Source: an uncultured Treponema sp. (GTDB taxonomy: Bacteria > Spirochaetota > Spirochaetia > Treponematales > Treponemataceae). From it: DNA of 16,209 nucleotides. The notes under the pieces are model-generated. The model saw nothing but the letters and a program-made list of their open reading frames with translations. It was not told the DNA's origin and searched no databases. The stretch is from the NCBI GenBank assembly GCA_937901865.1, contig CALDID010000306.1, forward strand, positions 1 through 16,209, written 5' to 3'. Made by a program: the position numbers and the translations under genes. Of this stretch, positions 1 through 6,111 are shown piece after piece (position 1 is the stretch's first letter; each line of letters starts with the position of its first letter).

Positions 1-93
1 CAGCAGATTCGCGACCGTATTAACGACGATATTTTGAGTGATAGTAAGATTCGCAGTGTCAAATTTACGACATTGGATGTAGTTGAGCAATAA
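1..93 (+). CDS. fliL: FliL, C-terminal fragment (flagellar stator-associated protein)
   Basis: The window opens inside a reading frame whose last 30 residues end at TAA 91-93. The tail reads QQIRDRINDD...VKFTTLDVVEQ. FliL proteins end in a similar helix followed by a strand (IR..IN..L......V.FT.F..Q). FliL is a single-pass inner-membrane protein around the stator units. The gene directly upstream of fliM is fliL in Treponema and many other bacteria, which supports the call. The start, membrane helix and most of the periplasmic domain lie outside the window, so the identification rests on a short tail plus position. The stop is 19 nt before the fliM start, consistent with one operon. Confidence 0.8.
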   Translation, partial: QQIRDRINDDILSDSKIRSVKFTTLDVVEQ

Positions 94-98
94 AAATT

Positions 99-106
99 GA
101 GGAAGG
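99..106 (+). promoter_or_regulatory. Ribosome binding site of fliM
   Basis: GAGGAAGG lies 6 nt before the ATG at 113. It is purine-rich and near consensus, and it supports ATG 113 as the start. Confidence 0.6.
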
Positions 107-112
107 TTTGGC

Positions 113-1147
113 ATGACCGAGGTTCTGTCACAAGATGAAATTGACCAGCTGCTCCAAGCTATAAATTCTGGAGACCAGGATACAAACGCCTCATTTAAGC
201 CTGTGAGCGATACGCGAAAAATCAAGATATATGATTTTAAGCGTCCTGATAAATTTTCAAAGGAACAGATAAGAACAGTTTCTGTTATGCATGAAACATT
301 TGCACGTCTGACTACGACGACGCTTTCTGCGCAGTTGCGTTCATTGGTTCATGTCCATGTGGCTTCTGTTGACCAGTTGACTTACGAAGAGTTTATTCGT
401 TCTATTCCGACTCCAACAACACTTGCTGTTGTAAATATGGACCCTTTGAAAGGTAATGCTGTTTTGGAAATTGACCCGTCTATTACATTTAGTATTATAG
501 ACCGTCTATTTGGTGGTAGTGGAACAGGTCCTAAAGTTATCCGAGAACTTACAGATATTGAAAGCTCTGTAATGGACGGCATAATTGTTCGTATTTTGGC
601 AAATATGCGTGAAGCGTGGACACAAGTTATTGATTTGCGTCCGCGTTTGGGACAAATTGAAACAAACCCTCAGTTTGCGCAGATTGTTCCGCCGTCGGAA
701 ATGGTTGTGTTGGTAACTTTGGAAACAAAGGTTGGTGATGAAGAAGGAATGATGAATTTCTGTATTCCTTATCTTACTATTGAGCCAATCATTTCAAAAT
801 TATCCTCTCAGTTCTGGTTCTCTTCTGTAAGGCGAAGTTCTACTACACAATACTTAGGTACTCTAAAAGAAAAGCTATCAGATGTCGATATGGATATTGT
901 GGCTGAAATTGGTTCAACTAATTTGCCTATCCGTGATGTATTAGCTCTTCAAGTAGGAGATATAGTTCGCTTGCCGAATGTAAAAGTGGGAGACCCTCTT
1001 ACTTTAAGCGTTGGCAGTAAGAAGAAGTTTTATTGTCAGCCTGGTGTTGTCGGCAAAAAAATGGCAGTACAGGTTATCGGTAAGATAGAACAAGCCGAAG
1101 ATGAAGATATAGAAGATTTGGCTGATGAAGACGATGAGTCAATATAA
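113..1147 (+). CDS. fliM: FliM, flagellar motor switch protein
   Basis: This 344-residue protein is the C-ring component that receives phosphorylated CheY and transmits the switch signal to FliG. The N-terminus has the CheY-P docking peptide LSQDEIDQLL (residues 5-14). A tether leads to the CheC-like middle domain (about residues 45-235), which has the FliM hallmark YDFKRPDKFS near residue 40 and a conserved GG turn (LFGGSGTG). The C-terminal SpoA/FliN-like domain (about 250-330) includes LPIRDVLALQVGDIVRL. The end is acidic (EDEDIEDLADEDDESI). Length is normal for the family. The ATG is preceded by a good ribosome site and gives the expected N-terminus. fliY follows after 22 nt. Confidence 0.97.
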   Translation: MTEVLSQDEIDQLLQAINSGDQDTNASFKPVSDTRKIKIYDFKRPDKFSKEQIRTVSVMHETFARLTTTTLSAQLRSLVHVHVASVDQLTYEEFIRSIPTPTTLAVVNMDPLKGNAVLEIDPSITFSIIDRLFGGSGTGPKVIRELTDIESSVMDGIIVRILANMREAWTQVIDLRPRLGQIETNPQFAQIVPPSEMVVLVTLETKVGDEEGMMNFCIPYLTIEPIISKLSSQFWFSSVRRSSTTQYLGTLKEKLSDVDMDIVAEIGSTNLPIRDVLALQVGDIVRLPNVKVGDPLTLSVGSKKKFYCQPGVVGKKMAVQVIGKIEQAEDEDIEDLADEDDESI

Positions 1148-1152
1148 TGTAT

Positions 1153-1158
1153 AAGGAG
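1153..1158 (+). promoter_or_regulatory. Ribosome binding site of fliY
   Basis: AAGGAG lies 11 nt before the ATG at 1170. The spacing is slightly long, but no better start is nearby, and the protein begins with the expected docking peptide. Confidence 0.6.
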
Positions 1159-1169
1159 ACTGTATAAAA

Positions 1170-2297
1170 ATGAGTGATGGAGTAATTTCTCAAGACGAAA
1201 TAGATGCTCTCTTGTCTAGTGTAGACGGTGGATTAGGCGGTCTCGGCGGTGGTTCTTCAAGTGGAGGCTCGTCAAACATCGATACTGCTACACTGCAGAA
1301 ATTCGCAGATAAGATGAAAGATAAATTGGTTGCAACTTTTAATGGCACAACTGGTAAAGATGCTTTTACAGTGGGAACTCCTACTGTTGAAGCAGTTTCT
1401 CGCGACCAGCTTTTGTCAAAAGTGCCAGAAGATGTAGTTGCTGTTATGGCTGACTATAAAACAGCTTTGACTGGCGACCATCTTTTTGTATTTGCACCAG
1501 AGTTCGTTCAGAAAGTAGGAAGTCTTGTAGACCCATCAATGGAAGAAGCGATGGTTTTCGAGGTAATTAAAGAGATTGTGGGAGGTCATAGCGGCTCTGA
1601 AATCTCTGACCTTTGTGCAGGCGGCAAACTTGCAGGACTCGAAACTATTCCGCCAGAAATCTCTAAACAGCCAAAAGCAGCTGTGAGAATGCCAGAAGGC
1701 AACTTTGCATTATTTTCTTATCCATTGACAGTTGAGGGAACAGAGTTTACTATGTGGGAAGCAATATCCTCTAGTGTTGCAGAGGGTATGACAAAATCCA
1801 TAAATGGAGGCTCTTCTCCATCTCCTGCAGCTATGCAAGGCGGTTTTGCACAGCCTCAAGCAGCAGCTCCGCAGATGATGGGGGGAATGAATATGGGAAT
1901 GGGAATGCAGTCTGTTCCAATGGGGGGAATGAATATGGGAATGGGACAAATGGCGGCTCCTATGCCTGGAATTGGCTATCCAAATGTTCAATCTGTACAA
2001 TTTCAGAATTTGAACGGCGGTGCGGTTGGAGCAGAACAGGGAAATATCAGTCTTATCATGGACGTTTCCATGGAGATGACTGTAGAGCTTGGTCGCACAA
2101 AGAAACAAATTAAAGATATTCTTGGAATGGGTGAAGGTACGATTATCGAACTAGACAAACTTGCTGGAGAACCTGTCGATATTCTTGTAAATCACAAGCC
2201 GATTGCAAAAGGCGAAGTTGTTGTTATTGATGAAAACTTTGGTGTTCGTGTTACAGAGATTCTTTCTCCTGCGGAACGAGTTAACAATCTTCGATAG
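1170..2297 (+). CDS. fliY: FliY, CheC-FliN fusion motor switch protein
   Basis: This 375-residue protein replaces FliN in the C-ring of spirochaetes and Firmicutes. It starts with a FliM-type CheY-P docking peptide, ISQDEIDALL (residues 6-15), then a Gly/Ser-rich linker. A CheC-like domain spans about residues 40-215. A Met/Gly/Pro-rich linker with an exact 27-nt repeat covers about residues 215-275. The C-terminal FliN/SpoA domain (about 292-366) contains MEMTVELGRTKKQIKDIL and LDKLAGEPVDILVN, which are typical of FliN. The CheC phosphatase signature is E-x-x-N; here the matching helices read E131-V-I-K134 and E197-A-I-S200, so the phosphatase may be inactive. That is an inference from motif alignment by eye. 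The overall identity is secure. Confidence 0.95.
   Translation: MSDGVISQDEIDALLSSVDGGLGGLGGGSSSGGSSNIDTATLQKFADKMKDKLVATFNGTTGKDAFTVGTPTVEAVSRDQLLSKVPEDVVAVMADYKTALTGDHLFVFAPEFVQKVGSLVDPSMEEAMVFEVIKEIVGGHSGSEISDLCAGGKLAGLETIPPEISKQPKAAVRMPEGNFALFSYPLTVEGTEFTMWEAISSSVAEGMTKSINGGSSPSPAAMQGGFAQPQAAAPQMMGGMNMGMGMQSVPMGGMNMGMGQMAAPMPGIGYPNVQSVQFQNLNGGAVGAEQGNISLIMDVSMEMTVELGRTKKQIKDILGMGEGTIIELDKLAGEPVDILVNHKPIAKGEVVVIDENFGVRVTEILSPAERVNNLR
1878..1946 (+). repeat. Exact 27-nt direct repeat in the fliY linker
   Basis: The 27 bases at 1878-1904 recur exactly at 1920-1946, a period of 42 nt or 14 codons. Each copy encodes MGGMNMGMG (residues 237-245 and 251-259), followed by related MQSVP and QMAAP. 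The repeat is in frame, so gain or loss of a unit would change only the length of the flexible linker between the CheC-like and FliN domains. Confidence 0.9.
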
Positions 2298-2323
2298 ACA
2301 CTTCTAAATTATTCTCATACAAG

Positions 2324-2370
2324 AGCCAGCAGAAATATTTTTCTAGCTGGCTTTGTGTGTTATTTTATTG
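2324..2370 (+). terminator. Hairpin in the fliY-fliO gap, possible attenuator
   Basis: AGCCAGC (2324-2330) pairs with GCTGGCT (2346-2352). The stem extends inward by AGA/TCT across one bulged A and outward by one G-T and one A-T pair. The sequence after it is T-rich but broken (TTGTGTGTTATTTTATT), so it is a poor intrinsic terminator. It sits in the 82-nt gap between fliY and the fliO start. In a continuous operon, partial termination, RNA processing or 3'-end protection are all plausible. The hairpin is visible in the sequence; its function is not. Confidence 0.4.
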
Positions 2371-2377
2371 GGTGGGG
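2371..2377 (+). promoter_or_regulatory. Unusual GGTGGGG ribosome site of fliO
   Basis: GGTGGGG followed by AA and ATG at 2380. The same nine bases GGTGGGGAA occur before flhA and fliA. The site favours ATG 2380 over the in-frame TTG at 2353, which lies directly at the hairpin and has no ribosome site. Confidence 0.55.
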
Positions 2378-2379
2378 AA

Positions 2380-3027
2380 ATGTTTATCTTAAAAAGATTT
2401 TTTTCTATACTTCTCTTTTCTACGCTCGTATTATCTTCATTTGTTTATGCTCAAGATAATACGAGTTCTGCACAAGAGAGTGAAACATCTATTTTTCTTG
2501 AAGAAGAAAGCGGAAACGATGCTGTTGTAACAGATGTAATACAAAATGCGTCAGGTTTAGGCATATTTGTTAGAATGATTGTGGTTTTAGCACTTGTTAT
2601 AGTGATAATTTGTGCAATCTTTGCTTTTATGCGAAAAACTATGACTACAAGCAATGACGATGACCCGTTTTTGAGGAAGGTGTCGTCGGTGTCTCTTTCT
2701 CCTGGTCGTTCTGTGCAAGTCGTAACTCTTTTAGATAAGGCTTATCTTGTTGGTGTGTCAGAAAATGCTGTAAATCTAATAGGAGAAGTTACAGATAAAG
2801 AGTTAGTTGACGCAATGAATGTCTATGCTGATGAAACGTCTAAAATGCGCAAACCGCGGAACTTTAATGAAGTATTGTCGCTTTTTATGCCGAACGGCTT
2901 TAGAATGAAATCGACAGCTAAAGAAGAAAGTTCTGTGTATGGTGATTTGGGTAGTGAAACTCAAGATATGCTCAAAAGACGCTATGAAAAATTAAGAGGC
3001 GAAGACGGAGGAGATGTGCAAAAATGA
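2380..3027 (+). CDS. fliO: FliO/FliZ, flagellar export gate assembly protein
   Basis: The 215-residue protein corresponds to FliO (called FliZ in some annotations), which helps assemble the FliP ring of the export gate. From ATG 2380 it has a signal-peptide-like N-terminus (KR, a hydrophobic run, then SSFVYAQ, cleavage plausible near residue 24), an acidic Ser/Glu-rich stretch, and a membrane helix at about residues 61-84. A cytoplasmic FliO domain follows, with the typical VSSVSLSPGRSVQVVTLLDK and a YLVGVSENAVNLIGEV strand-turn pattern. FliO is poorly conserved, so the call leans on this motif and on position directly before fliP. A longer product from TTG 2353 is possible but would spoil the signal peptide. 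The stop overlaps the fliP start by 4 nt (ATGA), suggesting translational coupling. Confidence 0.85.
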   Translation: MFILKRFFSILLFSTLVLSSFVYAQDNTSSAQESETSIFLEEESGNDAVVTDVIQNASGLGIFVRMIVVLALVIVIICAIFAFMRKTMTTSNDDDPFLRKVSSVSLSPGRSVQVVTLLDKAYLVGVSENAVNLIGEVTDKELVDAMNVYADETSKMRKPRNFNEVLSLFMPNGFRMKSTAKEESSVYGDLGSETQDMLKRRYEKLRGEDGGDVQK

Positions 3028-3842
3028 AAAAGAGTTGCATCTTTATATTACTTTTTGCTGTGTTTTTTGGTCTTTGCTCTGCTACTTTTGCGCAATCATC
3101 GTTTCCAGAAGGCTCTACTAGCGGCAGAACGGAGTTTTCAAGCGGTGTACAGAGCTTAAATGTACCTAATATCGATATAAATATTACACAACCACAAACA
3201 GGGAAGGAAGTTGCTTTTTCTGTGCAAGTGTTGTTGTTGCTTACGGTATTGACTCTTGCACCGAGTATTTTACTTCTGGTAACGTGCTTTTTGCGCTTTT
3301 CTATCGTATTAGATTTTATAAAGCGTGCTCTTTCCTTGCAGCAAGTGCCTCCTACTGCTGTTCTTAACGGAATTGCATTTTTTATGACAATCTTTGTTAT
3401 GTGGCCGACTTTTAGGCAAGTATATGATAATGCATATAAGCCTCTTTCTGATGGGCAAATAGGAATAGAAGAAGCGTACACAAAAGCTGAAGCCCCTATA
3501 CGACTTTTTATGTATAAGCAAATGGATAAAGACCCTAGCTATATTCGTCTTTGTATGGCTATGGCGCAGTTAGATAAGCCTCAAACGCTTTCTGATGTGC
3601 CTACTTATTGTCTTGTTCCTGCCTTTATTTTGCACGAATTGACGGTAGCTTTTAAGATAGGTGTATTGCTGTATATACCGTTTATCATAATTGATATGGT
3701 TGTAGCAAGTATATTGATGAGTATGGGTATGATGATGTTGCCTCCTGTACAGATTTCTATGCCGTTTAAGTTAATGCTGTTTGTTCTTGTTGACGGCTGG
3801 GGGCTTTTGACAAGAGAATTATTCTTATCGATAGCGCGATAA
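3024..3842 (+). CDS. fliP: FliP, flagellar type III export gate protein
   Basis: The 272-residue protein is the main pore subunit of the export gate (FliP5-FliQ4-FliR1 complex in the inner membrane). The N-terminus has a signal peptide (MKKSCIFILLF...ATFAQ, about 24 residues), as usual for FliP. The hallmark block from about residue 70 includes LTLAPSILLLVTCFLRFSIV and LQQVPPTAVLNGIAFF. A second block near residue 190 includes LVPAFILHELTVAFKIG and, after it, MGMMMLPPVQISMPFK. The soluble segment between them (about 115-185) carries an acidic region and a KQMDKDPS stretch. The start overlaps the fliO stop (ATGA). Length is near the family norm. Confidence 0.97.
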   Translation: MKKSCIFILLFAVFFGLCSATFAQSSFPEGSTSGRTEFSSGVQSLNVPNIDINITQPQTGKEVAFSVQVLLLLTVLTLAPSILLLVTCFLRFSIVLDFIKRALSLQQVPPTAVLNGIAFFMTIFVMWPTFRQVYDNAYKPLSDGQIGIEEAYTKAEAPIRLFMYKQMDKDPSYIRLCMAMAQLDKPQTLSDVPTYCLVPAFILHELTVAFKIGVLLYIPFIIIDMVVASILMSMGMMMLPPVQISMPFKLMLFVLVDGWGLLTRELFLSIAR

Positions 3843-3867
3843 AGCGGACTTGAGAAAACGGGGAATT

Positions 3868-3872
3868 GGGAG
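3868..3872 (+). promoter_or_regulatory. Ribosome binding site of fliQ
   Basis: GGGAG lies 7 nt before ATG 3880. It favours that ATG over the in-frame TTG at 3850, which would add ten basic residues not found in FliQ. Confidence 0.55.
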
Positions 3873-3879
3873 AAAAAGA

Positions 3880-4149
3880 ATGACAATAGAGATGATTGTG
3901 TTTTTAATGAGAAGCGGAATAAAAGAGGTTTTAACTCTAGTAGCTCCCGTTTTAGGCTCGGCTCTTATAGTGGGGCTTATTGTTGCTATTTTCCAAGCTA
4001 CAACATCTATTCAAGAGGCTACTTTAACATTTTTGCCGAAACTTTTAACGATATTGCTTGTATTAGCTCTTTTAGGTGGTTTGATGTTCTCTTCTGTGAA
4101 AGTTTATACAATACAGCTTTTTAGTATGATTCCAAATCTTGCTCGATAG
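3880..4149 (+). CDS. fliQ: FliQ, flagellar type III export gate protein
   Basis: From ATG 3880 the product is 89 residues, the standard FliQ length. It is a two-helix membrane protein. Its first segment follows a short amphipathic start (MTIEMIVFLMRSGIKEVLTL), and the family motif LIVAIFQATTSIQEATLTFLP occupies the middle; the second helix is LLTILLVLALLGGLMF. FliQ wraps the FliP/FliR pore in the assembled gate. fliP ends 37 nt upstream and fliR begins 8 nt downstream. I chose ATG 3880 over TTG 3850 because of length, ribosome site and family fit. Confidence 0.95.
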   Translation: MTIEMIVFLMRSGIKEVLTLVAPVLGSALIVGLIVAIFQATTSIQEATLTFLPKLLTILLVLALLGGLMFSSVKVYTIQLFSMIPNLAR

Positions 4150-4157
4150 GTTAGAGA

Positions 4158-4985
4158 ATGCTGGATTCCATTGTAAAACAAGCACCTTTTTTTCTGCTCA
4201 TTGCAGTGCGGTGTTTTGCGCTTATAATGACACTTCCTCTTTTTGCAATGCGTTCGACTGTTCCGCGCGTGGTGAAAGTTGCGCTTGCAGGATACTTTGC
4301 ATATCTTGTATTTCCTCAATTATCAGCTTCTACTTCTTTTTTCTATAAAGCATACAATTCATATTTTGATTATGACGGTTCTTTTACCCTCGAATATATT
4401 TTATTGCTAGTGGGGGAGGCACTTATAGGCATAATAATGGGATTGTATGTATCGATAATATTTGCAGCGTTTAGTACGGCAGGTCAATTCTTTGCGTTTC
4501 AAATGGGGTTTAGTGCTTCAGAAGTATATGATGCGCTTTCTCAAGTAGAAAATCCTTTAATGGGACAATATTTTAACCTTATAGGAATGCTTGTTTTTTT
4601 GCAAAATCATTGGTTTCAACTGCTGTTTAAAGATGCTCTTCTTGCAAGTTTCAATACGCTTTCTGCATTTTCTATTGTCAGCGAAAACGAAGGCTTTATG
4701 GTCTTTTTCTTAAAGTCGTTGACGTTCCTTTTTGCTAATGCATTTACTCTTGCATTCCCTATTATAGGTGTTTTAACGTTGATTATGGTTGCTATGGGTA
4801 TGCTTTCAAAAGCTGCTCCGCAAATGAATTTATTTTCAGAAGGCTTTTCTATTACAATGCTTGTATCGTTCTTTTTGATAACGGAACTTATGCCTGGAAT
4901 GTGTGAATTTTTCTCTCATTCGTTTACAATAGGCTTTAGAACATTGGAAAAGTTTTTTATTCAAGTTTCGGGCGGTATTTTATAG
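4158..4985 (+). CDS. fliR: FliR, flagellar type III export gate protein
   Basis: The 275-residue, very hydrophobic protein is the single FliR subunit of the export gate. Typical features in order are the first helix (FFLLIAVRCFALIMTLP), GEALIGIIMG (about residues 90-100), AGQFFAFQMGFS (about 110-122) and the conserved C-terminal stretch GMLSKAAPQMNLFSEGF (about 212-228). The gap from fliQ is only 8 nt and the upstream ribosome site is weak (no clear GGAG), so translation may depend on coupling to fliQ. Its stop is followed after 2 nt by the flhB ATG. Confidence 0.95.
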   Translation: MLDSIVKQAPFFLLIAVRCFALIMTLPLFAMRSTVPRVVKVALAGYFAYLVFPQLSASTSFFYKAYNSYFDYDGSFTLEYILLLVGEALIGIIMGLYVSIIFAAFSTAGQFFAFQMGFSASEVYDALSQVENPLMGQYFNLIGMLVFLQNHWFQLLFKDALLASFNTLSAFSIVSENEGFMVFFLKSLTFLFANAFTLAFPIIGVLTLIMVAMGMLSKAAPQMNLFSEGFSITMLVSFFLITELMPGMCEFFSHSFTIGFRTLEKFFIQVSGGIL

Positions 4986-4987
4986 AT

Positions 4988-6088
4988 ATGAGTTTTGAAG
5001 ATATAGACCTGCAATGGTTTGCTAAAGCTGAAGATGAGGGCAGAACAGAAGACCCAACCGATTTACGCATAAAAAAAGCTCGTGATGAAGGTCGTGTAGC
5101 GAAGAGTCAAGAGCTTAATAGTGCTATTGTTTTGCTTTGTTCTGTGCTTTTAATCATTGTTATGGCTCCGTGGATTTTGCAAAGATTGAGGTATGCTTTT
5201 ATCTTTTTCTTTACGCATGCAACAGATAATTCTGTGTCGTATAAAACGTATGCACTTGTTTTTGCAATGTTTTTCTTGCAAATAGTTATGCCTGTTGTCT
5301 TAGTTGCGGCGACCGCAGGGGTAATAACAAATATTGTGCAAAATAAGGGATTTATATTTTCATTAAAGCCGATAACACCTCAATTTTCAAAAGTGTTACC
5401 GCATATAAGCCAATATCTTCAAAAGACTTTGTTTTCTGTAGAGGGCGGATTTAATGTATTGAAATCGCTCATGAAAGTCGGTGTTATTTCTCTTATTGCG
5501 TATGTTTTAATAAAAAAGGATATACCAGTCGTTTTATTGATGCTAAAAAGCGGAACATTAGAAGGGTGCATAAAAGTTGTATGTTCGTTTGCAGTTCAAA
5601 TATTGCTTTGGACAGTTTTAGTTTTTATTGTAATCTCTATTCCTGATTATGTAGTGCAAAAAAAGCAATTTATGGAATCTTTAAAGATGAGTAAGCAGGA
5701 AGTAAAACAAGAATATAAGGAAATGGAGGGCGACCCTGAAGTAAAAGGTAAGCTAGAACAAGCACAGCGGCAAATGGTTAGTAAAAATCTGCCTCAAGCT
5801 GTAAAGAAAAGTGATGTTGTCATTGCAAACCCGACGCATTTCGCTGTTGCGTTGCAATATGACCAAGCAGTATCATACGCGCCTAAGGTGATGGCAAAAG
5901 GAGAGGATTCATTAGCATTGAGAATTAGGCGTTTAGCAGAGGAAAACGATGTTCCGATTGTTGAAAATAAAGCATTAGCTCGTGGTCTATATACAGAAAC
6001 AAAGATAGGTGATATAATACCCGAAAGCTATATGCAAATAATTGCAACAATTTATGCAAAAGTCGTGTATCTGAATAAAAAAATGTGA
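4988..6088 (+). CDS. flhB: FlhB, flagellar export switch protein with autocleavage site
   Basis: The 366-residue protein is the substrate-specificity switch of the export apparatus. The N-terminus has the FlhB signature EGRTEDPTDLRIKKARDEG and VAKSQELNSA. Four membrane segments follow (roughly residues 45-70, 88-112, 150-175 and 195-220). The cytoplasmic domain has the conserved KMSKQEVKQEYKEMEGDPEVK and the autocleavage motif NPTH at residues 281-284. Cleavage between Asn281 and Pro282 is expected from the family. KGED and ALARGLY further on are also conserved. The gene starts 2 nt after the fliR stop with a weak ribosome site, so coupled translation is likely. Confidence 0.97.
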   Translation: MSFEDIDLQWFAKAEDEGRTEDPTDLRIKKARDEGRVAKSQELNSAIVLLCSVLLIIVMAPWILQRLRYAFIFFFTHATDNSVSYKTYALVFAMFFLQIVMPVVLVAATAGVITNIVQNKGFIFSLKPITPQFSKVLPHISQYLQKTLFSVEGGFNVLKSLMKVGVISLIAYVLIKKDIPVVLLMLKSGTLEGCIKVVCSFAVQILLWTVLVFIVISIPDYVVQKKQFMESLKMSKQEVKQEYKEMEGDPEVKGKLEQAQRQMVSKNLPQAVKKSDVVIANPTHFAVALQYDQAVSYAPKVMAKGEDSLALRIRRLAEENDVPIVENKALARGLYTETKIGDIIPESYMQIIATIYAKVVYLNKKM

Positions 6089-6100
6089 TATAGTATTAAA

Positions 6101-6107
6101 GGTGGGG
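6101..6107 (+). promoter_or_regulatory. Unusual GGTGGGG ribosome site of flhA
   Basis: AAAGGTGGGG ends 4 nt before ATG 6112. It matches eight of ten positions of the anti-16S ideal AAAGGAGGTG. The same GGTGGGGAA core precedes fliO and fliA. Confidence 0.55.
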
Positions 6108-6111
6108 AAAA

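Noticed and set aside
2353..2379. TTG start for fliO at 2353
   Set aside because: It sits immediately after the hairpin stem, lacks a ribosome site and would displace the signal peptide; ATG 2380 fits better.
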